A stretch of DNA of 34,936 nt, from assembly GCA_003343995.1 (NCBI GenBank), contig QAKE01000033.1:1-34936 (forward strand), read 5' to 3'. The notes under the pieces are model-generated. The model saw only the letters and a program-made list of their open reading frames with translations. It was not told the DNA's origin and did not search any database. Source of the stretch: Bacillota bacterium. GTDB lineage: Bacteria; Bacillota; Clostridia; Christensenellales; Borkfalkiaceae. How positions within the stretch are numbered: position 1 is the first letter of the stretch; each line of letters starts with the position of its first letter. Positions 22,442-29,699 of the stretch are shown piece by piece. The position numbers and the translations under genes were made by a program.

Positions 22442-23269
22442 TCAATCTTCGTCTTTCAAGCTGTTGCTGTTGCCGAGATAAGTGCCGAAGGTCGTCGGCT
22501 TTCTCTTGGGTTCTCTCGGAGCGGAAGAAAAGCCGGAACTTCTTCTGTCGCCTCTTCTGTCCTTAAAATCGCCGCCTCTGCCGCCGTTTCTGCCGCGGTT
22601 GTTGTACGGTCTGGAACCGTTTCTGTCGTTTCTGTCAAACTCGCGCCGCGCGTAGGGTTTCTTTTCGTTGGGAACGATCACCACGTGGCGGTTGGGTTCC
22701 TTGCCCTCGCTGGTGGTGGTCACCTTTTCGTGGGAGGCGAGGGTGGAGTGGATCACCCGTCTTTCGTAGGGGTTCATCGGCTCCAAGGAAAGATCCCTTC
22801 CCATACGCACCGCTTTGTCCGCCAGCTTGTTCGCCAGATGAACGAGGGTGTCTTCCCGTTTGCCGCGGTAGCCTTCGCAGTCCACCACGACGCGCTTATA
22901 GCTCTTGTTGCCGATGTTCGCCACCGCGCCCGCCAGCGCCTGAAAAGCGTCCAGCACTTCGCCGCGATGCCCGATCACCGACGCGGAATATTCCGCGATC
23001 ACGTTGATTTCCACGTTTTCGTCTTCGCCGACGAGTTCCGCTCTGGCGTTCAAATCCATCTTTTTGAAAAGCTCTTCCAAAAAGAGAACCGCTCTCTTGC
23101 CGCCGCTGAGTTTGCACTCCACGTTCACCGCCGCTTCCTTTTTCAGCTTGCCGAACAAACCCTTTACTTCTTCGTTGATCACCGTGATTTCGGCGTCCTT
23201 TTCCTCGATGCCGAAATGCTGCAAGCCCGCTTCGATGGCCTCCGCCACCGTTTTGCCTTTAAATTCCAT
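22442..23269 (-). CDS. jag: Jag/KhpB RNA-binding protein with RGG-like tail
   Basis: A 275-residue protein with the three Jag parts in order: Jag-N (1-52, GKTVAEAIEAGLQHFGI ... EEVKGLFGKLKKEA), KH-II domain (about 75-135, GxxG loop in ASVIGHRGEVLDAFQ) and R3H domain (about 140-205, with ERRVIH at 169-174). Jag/KhpB binds RNA and affects cell elongation and division in Firmicutes, and is usually encoded with yidC as here. The last 70 residues are an extra, low-complexity tail rich in Arg, Gly, Asn and Asp, including NNRGRNGGRGGDF, unlike the usual short end. It lies 55 nt after yidC and is last in the dnaN-rpmH-side operon. Confidence 0.94.
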   Translation of the reverse strand: MEFKGKTVAEAIEAGLQHFGIEEKDAEITVINEEVKGLFGKLKKEAAVNVECKLSGGKRAVLFLEELFKKMDLNARAELVGEDENVEINVIAEYSASVIGHRGEVLDAFQALAGAVANIGNKSYKRVVVDCEGYRGKREDTLVHLANKLADKAVRMGRDLSLEPMNPYERRVIHSTLASHEKVTTTSEGKEPNRHVVIVPNEKKPYARREFDRNDRNGSRPYNNRGRNGGRGGDFKDRRGDRRSSGFSSAPREPKRKPTTFGTYLGNSNSLKDED

Positions 23270-23324
23270 TATTTCCTCCGTTGCGGCGCTCCGCCGCTAT
23301 TTACAAAACGCTCTTTGCGTTTTT

Positions 23325-24893
23325 TTACCGTTCTTCGCCGCCGTTTTTGTTTTTCTTGTCGTCAAGCCCTTTTTCCGTGCGCTCCAAAACGACCTTTTTC
23401 ACGATGCGGTTGTCCTTGTCCGACGAAATCTTTTCGCGCCCCTTCACCTTGCCGGTCGCGCTCTTTTCGGCGTCCTTCACCTTCGCACGGCGTTTGGGTT
23501 TCGCCGTGCCGTTGGCTTCCGCCTCCATCTGCTTTTTAAAGCGTACGTCCACAACTTTATTGATGAGCAAAGTTGTCAGCATACTCGTTACCGAACTCAT
23601 GATGATATATACGGAAAACGCCGCCGTATACATAAAGGCGAATATACCCATCATAATGGGCATCATCCACATCATCATCTTTTGCGTCATCATGCCCTGA
23701 CCGTCGACGCTTTGCAGTTCCATCTGCGCTTTCTGCCCGCGGGACATGATCCACTGCATCAAAAGCGACGAGCCCGCCGTTAAAATTACGAGGATAAAAT
23801 ATCCGTTCGCCTCGTCTTTTTCCTGCGAAAGTTTCGCCGTCAGATCCTCGTACTGTCCGGAATCGGGGGCGTACTGTTCCAGCTTGTATTTCTGGTTAAA
23901 GGTGGTGTAATCCTTATACACGGGGTGCTGGAAGGGGGTATCGGGCATCCAGATATTCTTGATCCACAAAAAGCTCTCTTCTTCCTCGCGGTATTTTTCC
24001 GCCGCGCGGGTTTGCTGCACGTCCTTGAAAAACAGCTCCACCGCCGCCTCTTCGGTAAGCTCCGCGTTTTCTGCCTTCGCCGCATCGTAATATTCGGAAA
24101 AGGTTTGTCCCGCGTCGTTTTTCAATCCCGCGGTTTTAAAGTTTTCCAAAACGAGGGAGAAGTCCTTGCTCATCAGATAATAATAGCTGCCGTCCTCATT
24201 CTGGCGGATATGGCGCGGAAAGCGGATATACCCGCCCTCGGTGAAATAGGTGACTTTGCCCACGTTTTCGCTGTCCGGCTGAGCGTAAAATTCATAAGTT
24301 ACGTGCAGCGCGGGGTCGGTCGTCAAAACAATGGTTTCCGAACCGATTTCGCCGCCGTTTTGTTCCTTCGCCGCGTCGTAAATCGCCGCGTCGTCGATGA
24401 TCACCTTGCCGCCGTCGTGGGAAATATATCCTTCCACGTCCAAAAGCCCGTCGTCCACGACGGAGTTAAAGGCGGTGTTCATGTTATAGAGATATTTTAC
24501 GTTCTGATGAATGGAATACGCGTTGAAAGCGTTCAAAACGATGATGAAGAACACCAGCGTCACGATGGAGGGCAGGCACGCGCCGAACATGGAATACCCT
24601 TCCTTTTTATAGAGCGCCGCCATCTTCATCTGATAGGTTTGCTTATCGTCGGCGTACTGTTTTTGCAATTTTTCAAGTTCCGGACGCATCTGCTCCATTT
24701 TGAGCGAATTGCGCCGCATGGACGCGCGGGAATAAAAATCCAGCGGGAAAGTGACGAGTTTCAGCGCGAGCGTAAACATCACCACGCCGAGGACGATGGT
24801 GGGGAATAGGTTGATAAACGCCGCTATCCAGCTGTTCAGTCCCGAAATCGTCGGCTCGATAAAAGAATAATACGCGATTAAAATATTGTTCAT
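23325..24893 (-). CDS. yidC: Membrane insertase YidC/OxaI with a large loop insertion
   Basis: A 522-residue Oxa1/YidC insertase, about twice the usual Gram-positive length. The conserved core starts after the first helix (TIVLGVVMFTLALKLVTFPLDF, about 32-53), continues with RRNSLKMEQMRPELEKLQKQYADD, the coiled-coil C1 loop, and a second helix (about 104-125). Core sequence resumes at WIKNIWMPDTPF (310-321) and the last helices (about 363-445). Between them (about 135-305) lies an extra 170-residue domain, predicted outside the cell, with no recognised motif. The C-terminal tail is strongly basic, as in ribosome-binding Gram-positive YidC. It is the fifth gene of the dnaN-rpmH-rnpA-yidD-yidC-jag run. 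Confidence 0.95.
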   Translation of the reverse strand: MNNILIAYYSFIEPTISGLNSWIAAFINLFPTIVLGVVMFTLALKLVTFPLDFYSRASMRRNSLKMEQMRPELEKLQKQYADDKQTYQMKMAALYKKEGYSMFGACLPSIVTLVFFIIVLNAFNAYSIHQNVKYLYNMNTAFNSVVDDGLLDVEGYISHDGGKVIIDDAAIYDAAKEQNGGEIGSETIVLTTDPALHVTYEFYAQPDSENVGKVTYFTEGGYIRFPRHIRQNEDGSYYYLMSKDFSLVLENFKTAGLKNDAGQTFSEYYDAAKAENAELTEEAAVELFFKDVQQTRAAEKYREEEESFLWIKNIWMPDTPFQHPVYKDYTTFNQKYKLEQYAPDSGQYEDLTAKLSQEKDEANGYFILVILTAGSSLLMQWIMSRGQKAQMELQSVDGQGMMTQKMMMWMMPIMMGIFAFMYTAAFSVYIIMSSVTSMLTTLLINKVVDVRFKKQMEAEANGTAKPKRRAKVKDAEKSATGKVKGREKISSDKDNRIVKKVVLERTEKGLDDKKNKNGGEER

Positions 24894-24915
24894 TTCTTTC
24901 CTTAACGCAAAAGCG

Positions 24916-25161
24916 TCACATCACCCATTTGAGCACGCTTTTTTTATCGGGCACCTTATCGAACCCGCCCTTGGAAAAGGGATTGCAGCGCAAAACGCGC
25001 CACACCGCCAGCGCGCAGCCCTTAAAAAAACCGTGTTTCAGCACGGCCTCCAGCGCGTACTGCGAACAGGTGGGCGTATAGCGGCAGTTGCTGCCGAGCA
25101 TGGGTGAAATGCATTTTTGATAAAATTTAATGAGAAACAGTCCTATCGTTTTCATCCGCAA
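24916..25161 (-). CDS. yidD: Membrane protein insertion efficiency factor YidD
   Basis: An 81-residue small protein with the YidD signature LIKFYQKCISPMLGSNCRYTPTCSQYALEAVLKHG, three conserved Cys and GGFDKVP near the end. YidD is an amphipathic, membrane-associated protein that helps YidC-dependent insertion. Its start overlaps the rnpA end by 35 nt; starting at the third codon, also ATG, would overlap slightly less. Gene order between rnpA and yidC is the canonical one. Confidence 0.96.
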   Translation of the reverse strand: MRMKTIGLFLIKFYQKCISPMLGSNCRYTPTCSQYALEAVLKHGFFKGCALAVWRVLRCNPFSKGGFDKVPDKKSVLKWVM

Positions 25162-25474
25162 ACAAACCCGCTTTTTTAAACAGGTATCCCATATCTTTTT
25201 GGAAGTTTTTCAAGGAATACTCCTCTTTTACTTTCGGTATAAAAACAAAAAAGAAGCCGTTTTTCAGACGGGGAAGGTAACTTCTGAATGATTCTCTCAG
25301 CAGACGTTTTACTCTGTTTCTCTTTACGCTGCCGCCGTGTTTCTTTCCCACGGCGTACCCCGCTTTCAAAGACTTTGCGGGAAAGTAAATGAGCGTAAGA
25401 CTGCCGGAAAACACTCTCGTTCCTTTTTTGAAAACCCTGTCGAAATCCTCGCTTCTTTTTAATCTGTATTCCAA
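25127..25474 (-). CDS. rnpA: Ribonuclease P protein component
   Basis: A 115-residue basic protein, the protein subunit of RNase P, which trims tRNA 5' ends with the RNA subunit (not in this window). The RNR signature KRNRVKRLLRESF is at 51-63, preceded by the N-terminal strand RLKRSEDFDRVFKKG. Length is typical. It starts 13 nt after rpmH in the conserved rpmH-rnpA pair. Confidence 0.97.
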   Translation of the reverse strand: MEYRLKRSEDFDRVFKKGTRVFSGSLTLIYFPAKSLKAGYAVGKKHGGSVKRNRVKRLLRESFRSYLPRLKNGFFFVFIPKVKEEYSLKNFQKDMGYLFKKAGLFADENDRTVSH

Positions 25475-25487
25475 AATTACCTTCCGG

Positions 25488-25622
25488 TTACGCGGAAATG
25501 TGGTGGCGGCCCTTGTTGCGTCTTCTCTTCAAAACGTTTCTGCCGCTCTTGGTCTTCATTCTGCTTCTGAAACCGTGCACCTTGCTTCTCTGTCTTTTTT
25601 TAGGCTGGTATGTTCTTTTCAT
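25488..25622 (-). CDS. rpmH: 50S ribosomal protein L34
   Basis: A 44-residue, very basic protein beginning MKRTYQPKKRQRSKVHGF and ending RRRNKGRHHISA, the L34 pattern from end to end. The ATG has a GAGGAT site. It is the first gene after a consensus promoter and precedes rnpA by 13 nt. Normally dnaA lies on the other side of rpmH; here it is dnaN. Confidence 0.97.
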   Translation of the reverse strand: MKRTYQPKKRQRSKVHGFRSRMKTKSGRNVLKRRRNKGRHHISA

Positions 25623-25663
25623 AATAATATCCTCTTTTCGTTTTTTCTTTTCAGCGTTTTATA

Positions 25664-25692
25664 ATTATATTAAAATTTAGCGTCTTTGTCAA
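25664..25692 (-). promoter_or_regulatory. Consensus sigma-A promoter of rpmH-rnpA-yidD-yidC-jag
   Basis: TTGACA (25692-25687), exactly 17 bp, TATAAT (25669-25664), both hexamers perfect. It sits in the 75-bp gap between the end of dnaN and rpmH. Confidence 0.93.
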
Positions 25693-25697
25693 CGTTT

Positions 25698-26801
25698 TTA
25701 CGCGTTAATTCTCACCGGCAGCACCAAATAAAGGTAATTATCGCCGGAAAGCGGCTTAATTACGCAGGGCGCGATGGGTGAATTTAAGTGAAAGTTTATA
25801 AATTCGTCGTCGGCGATCTTCAAAAATTCCGTAATGTATTTGGAGTTGAACGCGATCAAAACGTCCTTGCCTTCCATGTTGACCGGCACCGGCTCGTTCA
25901 CGTTGCCGATCTCGCTTTTCGCAATGACGTACATTACGTTTTCCTTGATGTCGAACTTCACGATGCTGATGCGGTCGGTTCTCGCCAGAACGGAAGCTCT
26001 CTCCACGCTCGCGGAAAGGGTTTTCGCATTGGCGCGCACGTTGGTTACGAACTCCGTGGGAATGATCTGCTTATAGTTGATAAACTCCCCTTCGAGCAGA
26101 CGGGAAATAAGCGTCGTTCCGCCGTTTTCCACCATCAGCGTGTTTTTGTTGAGGGTGATTTTCACATTCTCCTCGTCCTGCGCGAGCAATCTCACGATTT
26201 CGCCGAGGGTGCGGGAGGGGATGATCGCCTTCATTTCGGCGAAAAATTCGCTGACGTCCGCGCGGGCGAGCGCCAGACGGAACCCGTCGAGCGCCACCGC
26301 CGTCACGCGCGCGTTGGCGATCTCGAACAAAACGCCCTTCAAAATGGGGCGGCTGTCGTCCTGCGAACAGGAAAACACCGTCATGTTGATCAGCCGTTTG
26401 AAATCGCTTTGTTTCATTACAAAGAAATTTTCGTTGATCTTTTTATCGGTTTTGGGAAATTCCTCGGCGGAAAAGCACTGCATTTCGCTTTCGGAATCGG
26501 AATATTTGATGCGCAGCAGATTTTCCTCCGTCAAGGAAAGTTCCACCTGCTCGTTTTCCAGCTTTTTCACGAATTCCGAAAAATATTTTCCGGTCACTAC
26601 CGTTTCCCCTTCCATCAGCACTTCGGCGCGGATGGTCTTTTCGATGGTCAGCTCGGTATCCGTAGCGATCAGAGTGAGATTATCCCCCTTCGCTTTTAAG
26701 TAAATTCCCTCTAAAACGGGATTGGTCTTTTTAATGCCAAGCGCTTTTCCTACTTTCAGTACCGCGTCCGATAAATCCAGCCCGTCGCAAATCAGTTTCA
26801 T
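25698..26801 (-). CDS. dnaN: DNA polymerase III beta subunit (sliding clamp)
   Basis: A 367-residue clamp protein, normal length for DnaN: three repeats of the clamp fold, with an N-terminal MKLICDGLDLSDAVLKVGKALGIK, PILKGVLFEI (start of domain 2), and the C-terminal KPLSGDNYLYLVLPVRI typical of the last strand. As a ring-shaped dimer it holds the polymerase on DNA. It has its own promoter and is transcribed away from the candidate oriC. The usual dnaA neighbour is absent; rpmH follows after 75 nt. Confidence 0.97.
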   Translation of the reverse strand: MKLICDGLDLSDAVLKVGKALGIKKTNPVLEGIYLKAKGDNLTLIATDTELTIEKTIRAEVLMEGETVVTGKYFSEFVKKLENEQVELSLTEENLLRIKYSDSESEMQCFSAEEFPKTDKKINENFFVMKQSDFKRLINMTVFSCSQDDSRPILKGVLFEIANARVTAVALDGFRLALARADVSEFFAEMKAIIPSRTLGEIVRLLAQDEENVKITLNKNTLMVENGGTTLISRLLEGEFINYKQIIPTEFVTNVRANAKTLSASVERASVLARTDRISIVKFDIKENVMYVIAKSEIGNVNEPVPVNMEGKDVLIAFNSKYITEFLKIADDEFINFHLNSPIAPCVIKPLSGDNYLYLVLPVRINA

Positions 26802-26842
26802 AATTTTCTCCGCACAATCGTATTACATTCTCTTTTTATAAC

Positions 26843-26871
26843 ATTATATAGGAAAACGCGAAAAAAATCAA
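26843..26871 (-). promoter_or_regulatory. Sigma-A promoter of dnaN
   Basis: TTGATT (26871-26866), 17-bp spacer, TATAAT (26848-26843). The leader to the dnaN ATG is about 35 nt and has a GCGGAGAA ribosome-site region. Confidence 0.85.
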
Positions 26872-27208
26872 TAAAAACCGCCGCTTTTTTTATCTTTTTT
26901 TGCAAGGGGAAAGAGATTGTTTTATTTTCTTTTTTAAATTTGGAATCGTATTATTATTAGGGTGTGTGAAATTGTGGACAACTTTTCGTTTTCAAGGATT
27001 TTACAGGCGTTTTCGGGTGGATAAGATATGCGCATCGTTTCGGATAACGGCGTGGATAACCGTCAAATTTTTTTCTGTCCGCATAAATTAACCGTTCGGT
27101 TTTCAAAAAAACGCCGGCAATCGGATAAAAAAAGGGAAAGTAAAAAAACTTTTGTGGATAGTTTCCCGAAAAGTTGTATAATTTCATGATTTATGTTAAA
27201 ATCTCGGT
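26872..27208. other. Candidate oriC region between dnaN and rsmG
   Basis: A non-coding stretch between divergent dnaN and rsmG. DnaA-box-like 9-mers in the same orientation: TGTGGACAA (26973-26981), GGTGGATAA (27016-27024), CGTGGATAA (27051-27059) and TGTGGATAG (27153-27161), each one mismatch from TGTGGATAA. A fifth, TATGGATAA, spans the rsmG start at 27208. T-rich runs (for example 26885-26905 and 26920-26941) could serve as the unwinding element. rsmG and dnaN are standard origin neighbours. Both this region and the parAB/parS region fit the origin-proximal map of Bacillota. Confidence 0.75.
27174..27202 (+). promoter_or_regulatory. Possible sigma-A promoter of rsmG, start codon near +1
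   Basis: TTGTAT (27174-27179), 17-bp spacer, TAAAAT (27197-27202). The ATG of rsmG is at 27209, about the expected +1, and no ribosome site precedes it. An alternative TATAAT at 27177-27182 has TTGTGG 19 bp upstream. Confidence 0.55.
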
Positions 27209-27886
27209 ATGGATAAAATTTTTTTCCGCTACGGCATACAATTGACCGACGCGCAAAAAGAGAAGTTTTTCGCGTTTTTTCGCTATTTAACGGAGGAAAA
27301 CGAGAAATATAACCTCACCGCGGTGACGGACATGGAAGAGGTGTATTGCAAACACTTTGTGGACAGTCTGCTGATTGTGGATATGTTGAAAGGTGGAAAA
27401 CTCCTCGACGTGGGCAGCGGCGGCGGGATGCCCGCCCTTCCGCTCGCCGTTGTCAGGGAGGATATTTCCTTTACGCTTTTGGAGGCGACGGGGAAAAAAT
27501 GCGAGTTTTTAAAAAGCGCCGCAAATCTTCTCGGTTTGAAAAACGTGACCGTCGTCAACGGCCGCGCGGAGGAACTTGCCAAAGGAGAGATGAGGGAGAG
27601 TTTCGACACCGTCACCGCCCGCGCGGTGGCGCGGCTCAACACGCTGGCGGAATACTGTCTGCCCTTCGTGAAGGTCGGCGGCACGTTCGTCGCGTATAAA
27701 GGGGACGCCGACGAGGAGGTGAAGGAAGCGCTTTCCGCAATAAAAATCCTCGGCGGCGGCGTAAAGGAAACGAAAAATTATCTGCTCGAAGGGGCGAAGC
27801 GTACGGCGGTGTTTATCGAAAAACGCACCCCCACTCCCGCCGCATATCCCCGCGGACGGGGAAAAGAGAGGAAAAACCCGCTATGA
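27209..27886 (+). CDS. rsmG: 16S rRNA (guanine-527-N7)-methyltransferase RsmG
   Basis: A 225-residue SAM-dependent methyltransferase (formerly GidB) that makes m7G527 in 16S rRNA. N-terminal LTDAQKEKFFAFFRYLTEENEKYNLTA and KHFVDSL are family hallmarks; the SAM motif I is LLDVGSGGGMPALPLA (65-80), followed by TLLEATGKKCEFLK and VTARAVARLNTLAEY. The C-terminal end is extended and basic. No ribosome site is visible before the ATG. The next gene overlaps by 4 nt (ATGA). Confidence 0.96.
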   Translation: MDKIFFRYGIQLTDAQKEKFFAFFRYLTEENEKYNLTAVTDMEEVYCKHFVDSLLIVDMLKGGKLLDVGSGGGMPALPLAVVREDISFTLLEATGKKCEFLKSAANLLGLKNVTVVNGRAEELAKGEMRESFDTVTARAVARLNTLAEYCLPFVKVGGTFVAYKGDADEEVKEALSAIKILGGGVKETKNYLLEGAKRTAVFIEKRTPTPAAYPRGRGKERKNPL

Positions 27887-28350
27887 CGGAAAAAAAAGAT
27901 ATTTCCCGCGCCGCCGCGGTGACGGGGCACAGAAAACTCGACGGCGGGCTCGATGAAAACCGGTTGAAAAATACCCTCGAAGAGCTGATAAAAAAGGGGA
28001 TAAACACATTTTATTTGGGGCTTGCCACGGGGTTCGACACCGTGTGCTTTCAAACGCTTTACCGATTGAAAACACAATACGAAATCAAGCTGATCGGCTG
28101 CGCTCCCTATCGCGGGCAGAGCGAGAGATGGGGGGAAGAGGATCGAAAAACGTATCGGAAAATGTGCGGGAATTTGGACGAACTCAAGATATTAAACGAG
28201 CATTACACGCCCTATTGCATGCACGAAAGAAACCGCTATATGGTGGACAGGGCGGGCACGGTCGTGGCCTTTTTAAAGCGCCGTTCGGGAGGCACGTATT
28301 ACACCGTGCAGTACGCGCGGCAGAAGGAAAGAAATATCGTTTATGTATAA
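27883..28350 (+). CDS. SLOG-fold DUF1273 (YpsA-like) protein
   Basis: A 155-residue protein of the DUF1273/YpsA group in the SLOG nucleotide-binding superfamily. Typical elements are VTGHRKL (13-19), YLGLATGFD (44-52), KLIGCAPYRGQSERW, ERNRYMVDRAGTVVAFL and GGTYYTVQYARQKERNIVYV at the C-terminus. The glycine-rich patches suggest binding of a nucleotide or sugar ligand; the function is not established in this lineage. The ATGA overlap with rsmG indicates translational coupling and a shared transcript. Confidence 0.85.
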   Translation: MTEKKDISRAAAVTGHRKLDGGLDENRLKNTLEELIKKGINTFYLGLATGFDTVCFQTLYRLKTQYEIKLIGCAPYRGQSERWGEEDRKTYRKMCGNLDELKILNEHYTPYCMHERNRYMVDRAGTVVAFLKRRSGGTYYTVQYARQKERNIVYV

Positions 28351-28387
28351 AAAAACATTCGCATTAGTTTTAATGCGAATGTTTTTT
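28350..28387. terminator. Bidirectional terminator
   Basis: A 17-bp stem AAAAAACATTCGCATTA with its complement, loop GTTT (28367-28370), T-rich on both strands. It lies between the convergent genes ending at 28350 and 28388. Confidence 0.92.
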
Positions 28388-29662
28388 TCATGAAAGGATT
28401 TCAAAGTGAAACAAACTGTCTCCATAAAAAAATCCCACATAAAAAATTTGATTGTTTTGAATATCGTATTCGTAAATATATACGGGTGTTGTTTTTCCCA
28501 TCGAGTAGGTCGCTTCGAAACGGACGAATATTTTTTCTTCGATTACTTCAAAATATACCAATTCGTATTTATCGTGTTCTTCCACCCACAAATCGTATAA
28601 ATCGTTAAAAGTGTTACTGTTTTCTTTCATGAAGTATTCGTCTATCGTTACGATTAAATTTTGATTTTCATCGTAGATTTTAAGGAAATCAAAAGAACGT
28701 TCGAAATAGTATGTCTCTCCGTCGACAATATGTTTTTCTTTTTCGTTATCTGCGCGGCTTTTATCCCATTCCTCTTGCAACTTATCGATTAAAAAAGAAA
28801 GGTCTATCTCTTTATCGTTTGTCAAATCGTAGCACTCGAAAAATTCGTACTGTTCGGATATTAAGGGAGAATTGCTCCCCGATTTCAATTGATAAGTATA
28901 AATATAATTTCCCGTTCGAGAGATTAAGCAATCCGGCGTGATGGTATAAAGATGTTTTTTTATGGTATCTCCGTCAATTTTATAATATTCTAAAACCGTT
29001 CCGTTCGAACGATAAAAATTAAGGGAGAAATCCGTACAAAAAGGAATAGATAGAGCATTTACATAATCTTTCTTTTCGTATAATTCGACGGAATAAACGA
29101 TTTGTTCGCTTTGTAAATCTAAAATCTGATAAATTCCGTTATAATGAAGCAACATTCTGTTTTTATCGAGAAGATCTCCTATATCGGGTTGCATTGCCTC
29201 ATAACCGATCGGATATACGTTTTTAAAATCATAAACGAGTTTACAGGAAATATTTTCCATATCGACGCAAAACAACGCGACGTCGGAAGTAAAGAAATCG
29301 ATTCGTTTTCCGTCTGATTTTTTCATATATTTTTTATGAGAATCGTATTCATAAAAGAAATATTTGTAATTTTTTGTAAATCCGCCGCCGTAGATATAAT
29401 TTTCGCATTTTTTTCCAAAGACGTTATAAGCTAAGTCTTGAAAATTGTAGCTTTCCCCGTCTTTCATAAAGCTATATCCGTCGTATGCCGTATAATCGTA
29501 TGAAACTTCCGATTGCACTTGCTTTATTCTGTTTAATTTTTCCGTATTGTCATTGATGGAATCGATGTAACGGAACAACAATACCGAACAAACTATCAAT
29601 AGAATAACAAAAATGCCGACAATCGAAAAAGCAACTAAACTTATTTTTTTTAAGTTTATCAT
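28388..29662 (-). CDS. Hypothetical membrane-anchored surface protein
   Basis: A 424-residue protein of unknown function. One N-terminal hydrophobic helix (about residues 8-30, VAFSIVGIFVILLIVCSVLLF) acts as an uncleaved anchor, and the rest is predicted outside. The exterior is full of short Tyr/Phe/Asp-rich strands (YEYDSHKKY, CYDLTNDKEIDL, YIYEYDIQNNQIFYVGFF), a pattern consistent with an all-beta, propeller-like domain. Base composition is clearly more AT-rich than the VWA gene upstream. It begins 37 nt after the VWA stop with AGGG 12-16 nt before the ATG, so it is probably the last gene of the sigma-factor operon. Confidence 0.7.
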   Translation of the reverse strand: MINLKKISLVAFSIVGIFVILLIVCSVLLFRYIDSINDNTEKLNRIKQVQSEVSYDYTAYDGYSFMKDGESYNFQDLAYNVFGKKCENYIYGGGFTKNYKYFFYEYDSHKKYMKKSDGKRIDFFTSDVALFCVDMENISCKLVYDFKNVYPIGYEAMQPDIGDLLDKNRMLLHYNGIYQILDLQSEQIVYSVELYEKKDYVNALSIPFCTDFSLNFYRSNGTVLEYYKIDGDTIKKHLYTITPDCLISRTGNYIYTYQLKSGSNSPLISEQYEFFECYDLTNDKEIDLSFLIDKLQEEWDKSRADNEKEKHIVDGETYYFERSFDFLKIYDENQNLIVTIDEYFMKENSNTFNDLYDLWVEEHDKYELVYFEVIEEKIFVRFEATYSMGKTTPVYIYEYDIQNNQIFYVGFFYGDSLFHFEILS

Positions 29663-29699
29663 GTGAATTATTTACCCTAAAGTTTAAATAGACGGGAAA

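Noticed and set aside
22685..24809. Long plus-strand frames antisense to jag and yidC (for example 22685-23539 and 23925-24809)
   Set aside because: Shadow frames produced by the codon bias of the minus-strand genes; no ribosome sites and His/Phe/Val-rich nonsense composition.
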